64,000 bases of DNA from NCBI GenBank assembly GCA_020912385.1, contig CP087207.1:1798001-1862000 (forward strand). The letters are read 5' to 3'. A program made the translations under genes and the position numbers. Shown piece after piece: positions 42,000 through 52,204 of the stretch. Source of the stretch: Neofusicoccum parvum (lineage: Eukaryota; Ascomycota; Dothideomycetes; Botryosphaeriales; Botryosphaeriaceae). The notes beneath the pieces were generated by a model that did not search any database, was not told the origin of the DNA, and worked only from the letters and a program-made list of their open reading frames with translations. Numbering within the stretch: the stretch's first letter is position 1; each line of letters opens with the position of its first letter.

Positions 42000-44790
42000 A
42001 TCGAAACGCGGCCGTTACTCAACTGCATCAGATGAATAATAGTTAGCGAGAAGTCAATCAAACGAACGGAAGCTTTGTGGATGAAAACAAAAGCCCATCA
42101 GATGTTCTTCTCTAATGCGATCACTACCGGGAACTGGGTGCTTGAGGGCTTCGGCGCTTGTGCAACCTGAAGCCTCGTACCAAACATTCCCACAGAACCC
42201 GTAACGGTTCTCGAAATTTTTAGTGCAATTTTTGTCGTCATATGGCGGAGAGGCGAATGAAACGAGGGAAAAGAATGTGTACACTTACAATACGCCTGTA
42301 CTCGAAGACAGGGTGCTTTGAAACACAAAGCAGCAGACGGTTATGGTGATGTGCTTGATAAACTGTGCAAGTTTCTGCCAGTGTTCCTTTCGCCCATGGC
42401 CCGTCGCTGAAGCTGAGGCCTCGTCTCGAGCTACTGTTGTGGAGCAAAGAGGTGGGGCCACGTCAAGATTGCGAGAGCCGAGTACTCGCCCGGGAAGCTG
42501 GACGGCCGAGGCGCCCGGGTACCTACAGCAGTTATGATGTTAGTCTAGTGTTGCAATGCGACGAGGCCAGAATAGAACGTAGAAGGAATATGCCGAGTCA
42601 GACAGTTGGTATTCACATAGACAACCATGTGGTAGCTACTCACGGGCTTCACAAGGCGCTGTGCAATGCTAAATGCGGTGCCGGCTGTTTCGGATGAAAT
42701 AACAGTCATCATCTTGGAAATGAAAGAGTGAATGGAGAGGAAAAGTCAAAAGAAGATCTGGAGCTTACCAGAGTAGGTGAAAGGACGGGGACATCGCCGT
42801 CTAGGTAAGGATTCTGTTGTTGAAAGACATGGATTGATTAGCAGCGCGCTCTGGCCAAGGACGTGATTGACGTCGGGTTTTGTAAAGGGTATCAGCATAG
42901 CTCCTGTCTCCACAACAACGCGCTTCGCCAGCTTGAATTGCATGCAGCCCAAGAGAACAAGGCTGTTGTGTCGAGATGAAGTGAAAGAAGCCCATCCGGG
43001 CTGTCATCATTTAACGTCGTGGTGTGGGGCTAGGGAAAGGTTACTTACCTCAATAAGGTTGAGATATCCCAGGAAGAGGAAAGAACTACTCGGTGTAAGG
43101 GAGTTGTTAGCGGTGTGACTCTTTGGAATATGGGGGATAGAAGTAGATGGTTTGAAATGGCCCTCAGACTAGCTCAAGTTGTGTTCTCATCACCAACCAG
43201 GCCGGCCAACACCGCTTACCTAGATCTCCAGTGCCAGCGAAGTGCAATGCCAGCGCCGGCTCTCTGAGTAGCTGCGTGAAGGACGAAGAGGCTGGTATGT
43301 CAAATGAAGTGGCTGTGGTCATCACCGGGCAGACTGTTGGGGTGTGAGGGTATGTAACTGACCTGAACCAAGGCGTACAGTGTACCGGTGAAGGAAGGAT
43401 GGCTCTCCAGGCGTTGGCAATCTCTCAGGACGAGGAGGAAGCCCTGTGGTATGAGTAAGATGTTAGCGGCATGTTCCATTCGAAGGCAACGGGGATAAGC
43501 AAATGACTGAAGTAGGCCTCAGATGCGCTCTTTGTGTTCTCATTACCAACCGCACCAGCCACCACCGCTTTCCAAGAGGCAGCTTCGTGAAGGATAAGGA
43601 GGCTGGTATCTCAAATGCAGTGACACATTCATCATCGGCCCGGCTAGTAGTGTAGTGAGGGATTATAACTGACCTGAAGTAAAGCGCGGCTAGGTGAGAT
43701 AGAAGGCCTAAATGCAAAAGCACCACGAGCAGAGTTAGCGAATGTCTGGGAGATTGATAAAGTGGTCTTGTTGTGGGACACCATCAGACGATAGCTTCTC
43801 TCTTGAATAAGATCAAGTTCAGATTGGGGGTTTTCTCGCATCATGAACAGGGGACTGCTCACTACGATCGTTCTTCTTTTGTCATCATTGGGGATTGAGG
43901 TACCATGGGGGCAGGGATGTTGGGAGCTTACCTGGGCTGGAAGGGGCCATAATGCTCGGCTGGCTGAGAAACGCGTAGATGAACCAATTTGTCTGCATAG
44001 AGAAACATCGTAAACGAATTAGCGAGTGCCATGAATGAAGATAGACAGCGGGTTTGTAGGTTGAGTTGAGTCAGACAAAGCTCTCATTTTTTTTCGCACT
44101 GCGAACAGTTTCCTGCTCACTCAAATGTTCTTCTTAATATATTTTCATCATCCGAGATGAAGGAAGGAAGTGCAATAGACCTGTGGAAGAGTAAAGCATT
44201 GGGGAACTTACTGAAGAAAACTACACGCCTTGCAAAGAACGGCCAGCAAAATGGTGGAAGATCTGTGTGAAGAGGGGAGGCTGTTAGCGCAGTGCTGAGA
44301 AGATCTGGAAGAAGCGAGTGGTAAAGAAGTTGCAAGAGTCAGAAGCTTCGATTCGTCACCGACAACGGCGCTGACCATCCTGAAGACAGTAGCTGCTGTC
44401 TTAGAATGCAGTGGATGGCATCATTGATTTGTTGGATGGATAAGATGATGAAGAGAGAGGACTTACTGGACGGCAAAGACACATGAGACATACTCATGGG
44501 AAAGGAGACTACGCAACAAGATGGGAGTCAGTGAAGCGCTTCGCAGAGATGATGAAGTAGAGGAGGGCGTGTTGAGAGGGGTTTTCAGACAAGGTTCGAT
44601 CATGACTTCCCGACCTGACCACACCAAAATGCAGGGGGAGTGGTTCATATGCAGTGCGTGTCATCACTGAATATTGTTGTGCTGGCGAAGAGGAGCCAAG
44701 TGACTTACATTGGATGTTGTGGCGCAGGCGCTGGTGCCGAACTGACGGGGCCAGCTGCTAGGGGCGGATGGTGAGAGGCGCCCAGCTTCC
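42000..44790 (-). other. Intron-dense minus-strand locus of unknown nature, with internal tandem duplication
   Basis: The minus strand shows about ten GTAAG/GTGAG/GTCAGT donors, each followed by a GCTAAC-type branch site and an AG, spaced 150-350 bp apart. They frame small exons, starting with MQGWKLGASHHPPLAAGPVS (ATG near 44,800). Candidate exons include TNWFIYAFLSQPSIMAPSSP, GLLSHLAALYFR, TGTLYALVQ, FLFLGYLNLIE and TAFSIAQRLVKP, several hydrophobic. I could not join them in one frame. The block at 43,170-43,375 is repeated with divergence at 43,470-43,675 (shared ATACCAGCCTC...TCCTTCACG and GGTTGGT.ATGAGAACACAA). Possibly a many-intron membrane protein, decayed, or a spliced non-coding RNA. 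Confidence 0.3.
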
Positions 44791-45712
44791 AGCCTTGCAT
44801 GTGCAAGACGTAGAGACTGAACTGAGAAGAAAATTACCAAAGCGGTAAAGCAATGGAGCGACTGTGGAGAGGGAACGGGAGACGGGCTAAAGGTCTGTGG
44901 GTTTTTATGTGTGCGCCGGACGGGTCTCGCGGCGCCCCATCACCGGGGCGGCAGGCCGCTTGCTGCAACATCACTTACGCGAGAGACCAAAAGGAAGGAG
45001 CCAGACGCTGTCCCTTTGGCATGGCAGTAGCGCGCCGTGCGCTAATCCTATTATGAGTTCATGGGACTACTAGCGAGACGATATTGCTGTATCAGGTTCC
45101 AGGTGATGGTCCAGCGAGGGCCGAGCTCAAGGGAGGTCACGGAGCATACCGGGGTACGGACCTAGGCCGCGTAGCAGATCAAATTCAGATCTGGTGGAGG
45201 GGAGCAAGCTGGTCTTGGTTGGAGCCGCTCGAATGAGCCTTGGTGTGGCGCGCTTGGCCATTGTCTCCTTTCCATGACGCGCACCGTCAAATGAAAATGT
45301 GCAGGATTGGATCTCCTCTCCTCTCCGGAGAATCCCTGCTGCTAAGCGTTCGTTGCACATGCTCCTGCCGGTCTGATTGCGCCCATGGGACAACACTCTC
45401 GGTTTCCGCGATGGACTACCACGAATCCGGCCACTGCACGACAACACGCAAGATGGACGCAAGGCATGAGGGGGAGGCATAATATGGCGGAGAGGAATGC
45501 TCGGCAGAGCTGCGACTCGAAGCAGGATCGATCACTGCACTGCGACTGTTGCTCGTCCAGCGCGAAGCCGTGGAGGCAGTTTGTGCCTACACTTCCCCTT
45601 CGCAAAGCACCAGTCGAGGAAGCGACCGCCGATTGCCCGCACATCATCAGCCTACGAGTCCCCCTTGAAGCTCAATAGCCTGTGGCACAGGCACAGGGCC
45701 CAATCCACCAAC
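44791..45712. other. Intergenic
   Basis: Includes a TATA-like CATAAAAACCC on the minus strand near 44,910, upstream of the intron-dense locus. No gene supported. Confidence 0.35.
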
Positions 45713-46036
45713 ATGAGCGACCTCGAACGCCAGCGCTGGATGCGGTCCATTGCACACAGTACCTCCCAAGCCATCGATCTCTCTCATTGAAGCCGCGCTA
45801 ATGCTCCAGCAACTATAGAAGTCGTGCTTGCGACCCAAGATCCAACAGAACCCTACCAATAGCCTGCATCTCCGTCTCCACCAGCCTCGACTTCAGCACT
45901 GGTGGCTGGCCCGGCGGCCTTTTCCAGAAGGTCGATGTCAACGGCAGGATCATGGAAACAAGGAGACCAGCATGAGTGGACGCCAACCTGCTTAAAGCGC
46001 GCAAGTCATCTTCGGACCACAGTTGCGGGAAAGTCT
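45713..46036 (+). pseudogene. Broken orphan family member P
   Basis: Exon 1 45713-45758 (46 nt, phase 1: MSDLERQRWMRSIAH), intron 45759-45809 (51 bp). Exon 2 begins TTIEVVLATQDP and meets TAG at 45860. In the next frame the domain resumes as LPIACISVSTSLDF, GGLFQKVDVNGRIMETRR, then TGA and VDANLLKARKSS. Splice geometry is that of the family; the body is frameshifted and stopped. Confidence 0.4.
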
Positions 46037-46062
46037 AAAAGCGCAAAATTCTTTTTTACATC

Positions 46063-46344
46063 CTATGCGCCTCTCTGCGCTTCTACAGCCAGGTGGGTAA
46101 AATCCAGAGATGCTGCGGTATGCTCGACGAGAAGGAACATCTTCTTGGTTGCTCGTCGATAGGCTACATGATCAATACTATCAGAGGTAAATTGAAACCC
46201 CTCTTCCTGCCCTTCGATCCTCTGTCTTTGCAGGAGTGCGGTGCGTCTACGCGCATCCTGAATTCGCTGTGTCGTTCGCTCTGTACAGATTTTCAACCGC
46301 TTGGCACAGTCTATCAACACCACGCCAAGCATCGCGAAGTTCAT
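46063..46344 (-). CDS. Small hypothetical protein (weak)
   Basis: 93 aa, single exon, natural composition: MNFAMLGVVLIDCAKRLKIC, RTTQRIQDARRRTALLQRQR, KKMFLLVEHTAASLDFTHLA. No family recognised and no promoter evidence. Confidence 0.25.
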   Translation of the reverse strand: MNFAMLGVVLIDCAKRLKICTERTTQRIQDARRRTALLQRQRIEGQEEGFQFTSDSIDHVAYRRATKKMFLLVEHTAASLDFTHLAVEAQRGA

Positions 46345-46606
46345 GACCTGGCCCTCGCTTCCTCTGCCTCGACTTCATCTAGATGAGGCTACATGCGCCG
46401 AGCCATCTAGCCTGACGCAGCCCCGAGCAAACACCACGACAAGCCAGCACCTTGGGATCGCGTCGCTGTTGCCGCTAGCATCTTCAATAGGCAAAACTAG
46501 ACAGCGAGGGCTAGCGCACCCGCTGATGGAGCTATTTCGACGAGGGCTTTTCATTCGTCGTTTCCTCGGTTCGCTCTCAATCTAAATCGCACTCACTGAT
46601 GCCGCC

Positions 46607-47140
46607 ATGTGTCCGCAGGTTCGAATATCGTTCTCACTGATTCACAGTTACACAACCGCCGAGCTCTTCCTCTTTCGACCCTGCGGAGGCCAGATAATGA
46701 CAGACGACCAGTTCCCATCTTTCGGGACGGGTAGAGCATTCACGGCAGCAAACTACCATGCCATCTGGCCGTCATGGCCGGTAGTGCATCAATGCATCGA
46801 CTACAGAGAAGATAGTGGACCGCGCTTTGAGCTGCATTGCCGGTTCTTCCTCGCACAATGGAAGCTCTTTCAGCGATTCGGGCGCGAAAGATCGAAAGCG
46901 GAGTTGGCGGCGTGGCAAAGGAGGTCAGACGCGGAGATAAAGACTATGGCGAGCATGCCCAGCTCAACAAAGTTCTTGCTCTGCAAGCTGAGGAAAGTTG
47001 CCACGAGCTCAATTGGAGGAAGCATGTTTGCGAAGTGTGAAAAGAGCGGAAGTTTCGCTTGGTTTTCCGGTGGCACATGCGCCAACGTCTGTAATCTGCG
47101 TAGAAAGAAAGCTTCTATCGTTTCTTTGAGAGAGACCTAG
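46607..47140 (+). CDS. Hypothetical protein, possibly frameshifted (weak)
   Basis: 177-codon frame; an internal start at 46697 (MTDDQFPSFGTGRAFTAANY) is more credible than the first. From 46,860 a second frame (RKIESGVGGVAKEVRRGDKD, LNKVLALQAEESCHELNWRK) looks equally protein-like, so the gene may have suffered a frameshift there. No family recognised. Confidence 0.25.
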   Translation: MCPQVRISFSLIHSYTTAELFLFRPCGGQIMTDDQFPSFGTGRAFTAANYHAIWPSWPVVHQCIDYREDSGPRFELHCRFFLAQWKLFQRFGRERSKAELAAWQRRSDAEIKTMASMPSSTKFLLCKLRKVATSSIGGSMFAKCEKSGSFAWFSGGTCANVCNLRRKKASIVSLRET

Positions 47141-47322
47141 GCGCAGTTGGAACAGCAACGATCCAGCCAGACGCTGATTGAGCAGACGAGCGCTCGACTC
47201 CCCTGGAATTTCCTGTGTCGCCCCCCATCGCCATCCGATAAAAAAGCGTGCCCTCTCCGCCATCGCGCTCCATACCCTCCTTCCGCCGGCCGTCGTCCAC
47301 CTCCCAAAGCCTCTCGCCAACC

Positions 47323-47673
47323 ATGAACTACACCGCCCTGATGGCTCTGCGCGAGCTCATCCTCGGTCCGTCTCCCCTTCCACTCTACCCGCTGCACCGC
47401 TAACTCTCGTCTGCAGCCAACGTGCGCCTCATGTTCGACCCCGACATCTATAACGTGGAAGTCATAACCGCTTAGTCGAAGGAGGGAAGTGAAATGTATG
47501 AGGCGTTCTTGACGACCTCGCGAGACCGGCGAATCGAGCCGTGGGTCGGGACGCCGCCATGCGAGACGAGGGAAAAGGCGATGCAAGTGCTGCTGGAGTA
47601 CACTGAGAACATGTGGGCGACTGAGTTCCACCGATTGTCATACGTAAAGACAACGGTACCTTACAAAGGTTGA
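47323..47673 (+). pseudogene. Orphan family member O with TAG in exon 2
   Basis: Exon 1 47323-47365 (43 nt, phase 1: MNYTALMALRELIL), intron 47366-47416 (51 bp, branch GCTAACTC), exon 2 47417-47673. Exon 2 encodes DIYNVEVITA, TAG at 47473-47475, then EMYEAFLTTSRDRR, EPWVGTPPCETREKAMQVL and EYTENMWATEF before TGA. Only the one stop interrupts it. A TATA-like GATAAAAAAG lies about 85 bp upstream. The following locus is a diverged copy. Confidence 0.5.
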
Positions 47674-47910
47674 GAAGGTGGGATGTCGCGAGTTTGCTGG
47701 AAAAGGCGAGCGGGAGGCTGCGGGAGGGGCTTCTGAGCGCAGGATCATGGAGGTGTTTGTTATGAAGTTTCCAGCATATCCCTGACTTGCTCAAGAGGAG
47801 CGCTTCCAAACGTGCTCCACGATCACCTGTTGACAGGATGATGTATTTAAACCATGCCTTTGCCATCAAGACAGGAGCACATTTTCTCTACGGTTCAGGA
47901 CGCTAGAAAT

Positions 47911-48270
47911 ATGAGTGACAGCGATTCCACAGGACCTCCACCGGACTACACGGCCTTGAACCCATTGCCGATGCTCATCAAAGTTCAGTGCTTATATTAC
48001 CCAAATCTCATGCGTTGTGGGATAATCAGGCAACAACTTGGCAGCAAACGCTCGACATTTGGACTACAATTTTGGAGGAGAAGTTGCGATTGTTGCGCTC
48101 TCTCCCAAGCCAAATGTCACGAAGAGGTACCGCGCGATGTTATTCGTAAGAGGGTTACCGAAGGTAGGAACAGCATTGTGTGAAACGAGGGAAAAAGCTT
48201 TGCAATAGCTCTTTGAATGGACGGAAGAGAAGCTAGCTCTTGAGCATTGCGAAGCAGAACATGAGCTGGC
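47911..48270 (+). pseudogene. Diverged duplicate of member O
   Basis: Shares PPDYTAL.PL..LI in exon 1 and, in another frame, DYNFGGEVAIVALSPKPNVT, then KRYRAMLFVRG and VGTALCETREKAL with the preceding locus (VGT..CETREKA). The donor after CTCATCAAA gives the wrong phase and CAA is followed by TAG (48206-48208) within the final helix. Decayed copy. Confidence 0.45.
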
Positions 48271-49575
48271 CGCATTGCGAAAGGGTGAGGGATCAGAATA
48301 GGGAAGAAACCTATGCCTGCAGAATAGGAAAAGGGCCAAGCAGCTACAGCAATCACAATAGATTTTCACATTGCTATCGTGACGTCTTTGGCAATGCGCT
48401 CGATTCACCGCCGAAACTCTGCTAGCCGTTGACACGCAAACGAAAAAGAGCAATCACAATTCATTTTCAGGTTTCCAGAATGTCCACATGAATCAAGCTT
48501 CTCTCAAAAAGACGCTGCAAAAACGTGAAGTGAAAATACGCCGACAAAGCGCCGCGGCATGACGGCTGCTCACGCTAAGAGCCAGAACGTTCGAGCCTCA
48601 CTGTTCTATCCCAGGCATTGCATCCTGACTCCTCGGAAGTCCAAAGGGGTTTCTTCTTTCTTGTCCCATTCGTAGAGGATGTTGGGGGCTGTGCCCGAGA
48701 GCAAAGATCTAACGCGTTCAGGAAGTTTTCGCCCCTGGCGAGCCGAGCGCGCGGTCTCAGACAAGCTTTGCGATACTCCACCGCACTGCGTTGATCGCCT
48801 CGAACGCCGTCTCTGTGGCTTGCGGGAACAATCAGAACATGAGAGACACCTACAAATGGAGGCGGATAGAAATGGTATGCGGTGATTCCAGGAGTCGCCG
48901 AGTCACCAGTGGAGCCAGGCTAGGCGATCACGGAGGCATGAGTACACTTGAAGCACGTCGGTTATGGAGACACAATTGTGCAACTGCGCACGAACAGCTA
49001 AGATGACAGCCTCCAATCGCGCCACTCAGAAAGCGCCATTCCGCACGTGCCGAGATCCCAGCAGTCAGCCCCGCCGACGCCCCTCGCAGCCCCGCCAGTC
49101 GAGCCACGCCATTCCACGAACAGCCTGGCCGGCAGCGGCGGGAGCGTCGCACTCCATCAGATAACCTAAATCCAACCTCCATTCCTGCCGGCCTTGCCGC
49201 GTCTTATCTGCAAATTTTCCTCTGCGGATCTCGCACTCTCGCCTTCGCCGCTATATCCGACCGAGTGGCGACGCGTCCAAGAGGGCGCAGCAAGACCAGC
49301 CCCGCACTTGACTGCATGCAGACGACCCGTCAGGCTGCAGCTCCGCCCGCCTCGCACCCAAGCTTTTTCTCTCCGCTCTGCCGTGCTTGATCCCACCTCA
49401 CCCAATCTTCACCAGCTGTCAGCCGGCCTCACCTGCGTCTCCAACCCGGTGAACCGCTGTGACACCACGCCATCACCGCAGCACCGCGCACCACCGCGCC
49501 GCCCGCCGCAACGACCCCATCGCCAACCCCACCCCTCGCACCGCCTCCCGCGCTCTCCCGCGCCCCCGCCCAGCC
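48271..49575. other. Intergenic
   Basis: No supported gene. GC content rises from about 49,050 towards the MFS gene; this is the right-hand edge of the accessory block. Confidence 0.45.
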
Positions 49576-51135
49576 ATGGCGCCGCTCCGCACGCACCTAG
49601 CGCGGCTCCCGCACGAGCTGGGCATCACGACGATCGCGCGGGCGCCGCGCGACGTGCACCTGATCTTCTGCACGCGGTTCCTGCGCATGTTCGCGTACGG
49701 CGGGGTGGCCCTGATCCTGGCGCTGCACTTCGCGGCGCTAGGCGTGGCGGACGCGCGCATCGGGCTGTTCATGACGCTGACGCTGCTGGGCGACGTCGCC
49801 GTGTCGCTGCTGCTCACCCTCGTCGCCGACGGCCTGGGCCGCCGCCGCGTGCTGCTGCTGGGCTGCGTGAGCATGGCGTTTGCGGGCGCCGTGTTTGGCG
49901 TCGCGGCCAACTACTGGGTCCTCCTGCTCGCGGCGGTGGTGGGCGTGATTTCGGTGTCGGGGAATGAGATTGGGCCGTTCCGCGCGGTGGAGGAGAGTAC
50001 GCTGGCGGGGTTGGTGGGGGAGGAGGGGCGGTCGGATGTGTTCGCGTGGTATGTGGTTGTCGGGACGGTGGGGACGGCGGCAGGGCTGACGAGCGCCGGG
50101 TGGGTGGTGGAGGGGCTGAAGAGGAGGGACGGCTGGGAGGAGATCGACGCGTTCCGGGTGGTGTTCTGGCTCTACGGCGCAATTGGGCTGGTGAAGGCGG
50201 CGCTGACGTTTGCGCTGAGCGAGCGCTGCGAGGTGCACGCGCAGGCGGCGAAGGCAACGGCGGTCGAGGAGGCCGAGGACAGCGAGCGCGACGAGTTCCT
50301 CACCCCCGAGTCGGCCGACGACGACGGCGCACAGCGCCCTGCGCGCAGCCGGCCGCCGCCCCCGCCGCCGCCGAAGAAGGCCAAGATAGGGTTCGCGCAG
50401 CTGTCGGTGGAGACGCGGTGGACGCTGCTGAAGCTGTGCGCGCTGTTCGCGTTCGACTCGCTCGCGTCGGGCATGGTGCCGTACTCGCTGATCAACTTCT
50501 ACATGGACCGCAAGTTTCACATGCCCAAGTCGACGCTCGGCAGCATCATGTCGGTCACCTGGCTGACGTCCAGCGTCGGCAACATCTTCTCATCGGTTCT
50601 CTCCAAGCGCATCGGTCCCATTAAAACTATGGTCTCTACACACCTGCCCAGCGCCATGTTCCTGATGTTGTTACCGGCACCAAACGTCCTCTGGCTGACC
50701 ATCGTCTTCCTCGTCGGCCGCGCCACCCTCGCCAGCATGGACCAGGCGCCGCGCTCCACCTTCCTAAGCGCCATCGTGCAGCCCGAGGAGCGCACCGCCG
50801 TCATGGGCATCGTCAACGTCGTCAAGACCCTCAGCCAGAGCGGCGGCCCCATCATCACCGGCGTGCTGGCCGGCGAGGGCAGGTTCTGGATCGCGTTCGT
50901 CGTGGCCGGCGCCATGAAGGCGTCGTACGACATCGGGTTGCTGACTATCTTCGTGAAGACCGACAAGGCGGCGCGCAGGGGACCTCCGGAAGGCGCGATC
51001 CAGCTGAACCAGCACGACTCGGATGATGAGGGCATGGGGAACTTGGCGGATGAGTTCGAGCTGGCGACGGACGATGAGGGCTCGGCGAGTGGCGAAGACG
51101 CGGCTGGGAAGAGGCGGGATTCATTGCGCGCGTGA
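49576..51135 (+). CDS. MFS transporter
   Basis: Major facilitator superfamily membrane transporter, single exon. I start at MAPLRTHLARLPHELGITTI (49576); an upstream in-frame ATG (49459) would add a low-complexity His/Arg/Pro tail. 519 aa, about 12 membrane segments in two halves: VALILALHFAALGVADARIG, the loop-2/3 motif ADGLGRRRVLLLGCV (A motif), WVLLLAAVVGVISVSGNEIG; then an acidic central loop with a Pro run; then STLGSIMSVTWLTSSVGNIF and later segments. Substrate unknown; related fungal proteins are annotated only as general or drug transporters. The C-terminal tail is acidic (DEFELATDDEGSASGED). The stop codon region overlaps the convergent gene by 15 bp. Confidence 0.85.
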   Translation: MAPLRTHLARLPHELGITTIARAPRDVHLIFCTRFLRMFAYGGVALILALHFAALGVADARIGLFMTLTLLGDVAVSLLLTLVADGLGRRRVLLLGCVSMAFAGAVFGVAANYWVLLLAAVVGVISVSGNEIGPFRAVEESTLAGLVGEEGRSDVFAWYVVVGTVGTAAGLTSAGWVVEGLKRRDGWEEIDAFRVVFWLYGAIGLVKAALTFALSERCEVHAQAAKATAVEEAEDSERDEFLTPESADDDGAQRPARSRPPPPPPPKKAKIGFAQLSVETRWTLLKLCALFAFDSLASGMVPYSLINFYMDRKFHMPKSTLGSIMSVTWLTSSVGNIFSSVLSKRIGPIKTMVSTHLPSAMFLMLLPAPNVLWLTIVFLVGRATLASMDQAPRSTFLSAIVQPEERTAVMGIVNVVKTLSQSGGPIITGVLAGEGRFWIAFVVAGAMKASYDIGLLTIFVKTDKAARRGPPEGAIQLNQHDSDDEGMGNLADEFELATDDEGSASGEDAAGKRRDSLRA

Positions 51136-51735
51136 GCGCGTCGTCGGTCGTAGATCCGGCGTCTGGTTGATGAAGGCTTGGTCCTCGCAGCCGGCGTTCT
51201 GTTCGTCGCCTTGCTCGGTATTCATGAAATCGGTTTCATCCTGCGCGCCGGTGGTCTCCTGAACAGATGGACTTTCGAACCTGTCTTCATCCATGGCTTC
51301 ACCGTTGCCGTGGTAGGGCTTCTCCATGTCGGTATCATCGTCATCCATGTCGGTATCATCGTCCTCCATCTCGCTCTCTTGGATCTCTTCGCTCTCTTCA
51401 TCCTCATCATCCTCATCATCCTCTTCATCATCCTCATCATCCTCATCATCCTCATCCACTTCATCATACTCATCATCCTCATCTTCATCCTCCATCCAAC
51501 CCCCATCTTTGACAGACATCCTTTTCTTGTCTGCGGAAAGCATCGAGAATCTCTCTTTCGGGGTCAATGTCACGACGTGGGATGGATGAGCCTCCCTGAC
51601 ATGTTGGAAGAGCTCTTCCGGTGTCCAGCGGTATGTTTCGGTCGGACAAAGTCCGCACAGTTTCTCGCAGCGCTGGATAGCCACGGTTTCCTGCTTGGTC
51701 CAGTCGTGGGTGTGTGTCTCGTAGCGACACGGCAT
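51121..51735 (-). CDS. Acidic protein with a zinc-finger-like N-terminus
   Basis: 204 aa, single exon. The N-terminal 60 residues contain CEKLCGLCPTE, WTPEELFQHVREAHPSHVV, a C2H2-like spacing (C..C...H...H) also seen in fungal BED/C2H2 orphan proteins. Residues 80-150 are almost entirely Asp/Glu, encoded by a GAT/GAG-type repeat; the tail is PTTRSRAQ. Likely nuclear, function unknown. The stop at 51121 lies inside the last codons of the MFS gene on the other strand. The long plus-strand frame through here is its antisense. Confidence 0.55.
   Translation of the reverse strand: MPCRYETHTHDWTKQETVAIQRCEKLCGLCPTETYRWTPEELFQHVREAHPSHVVTLTPKERFSMLSADKKRMSVKDGGWMEDEDEDDEYDEVDEDDEDDEDDEEDDEDDEDEESEEIQESEMEDDDTDMDDDDTDMEKPYHGNGEAMDEDRFESPSVQETTGAQDETDFMNTEQGDEQNAGCEDQAFINQTPDLRPTTRSRAQ
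51385..51490. repeat. Simple TCATCC/TCATCA repeat
   Basis: Imperfect trinucleotide/hexanucleotide run encoding the Asp/Glu tract on the minus strand. Confidence 0.8.
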
Positions 51736-52204
51736 TTTGAGGATTTGGTGTTTTACCAGTATGGCGTTGGTGATATGCGTGGTTGTTGGCAGTCGATGTA
51801 TCGAACTGTAGTGCAGTATTATCGAGATGCGACGTTTGAGATATTTGACGTCGGTGGCTTTGATGCTTGATTTATTGGAGGCTTGAGAGCGGTTTTATAG
51901 GCTGGGGCGATGGAATTTTGCCCAGTAGAATATCGACATGCTAACGTTAGCATAAAGTCACGGTGCAAGTCAACCATGGAACTGCATCACGCGCGACCAG
52001 ATATTCTACACTCTGGATAAAATATCTTCGCTTAGTACAGCGTCCAACAAGGCGGGACTACCCATGTTGTGAACTACCGCTCAGAAACAGGAAAATACTT
52101 GTTTTCATTATTTTTTTTTGTGTACCAAAAAGTCGGCTGAGCAGAACGCACAAACTTTGCCGTAAAGAACATAGAATCATGATAGAAACCGTCTTCCTCA
52201 TTAC
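51736..52204. other. Intergenic
   Basis: AT-rich from about 51,890, including a T9 tract at about 52,112-52,120. No gene. Confidence 0.45.

Noticed and set aside
46616..46632. GGTTCGAAT resembling a tRNA B box
   Set aside because: No A box, acceptor stem or cloverleaf could be folded around it.
51385..51490. Regular repeat considered as a CRISPR-like array
   Set aside because: Simple codon repeat without spacers, and the DNA is eukaryotic.
51178..51870. 230-codon plus-strand frame rich in Ile/Leu resembling membrane helices
   Set aside because: The apparent helices are the reverse complement of the Asp/Glu repeat of the minus-strand gene.
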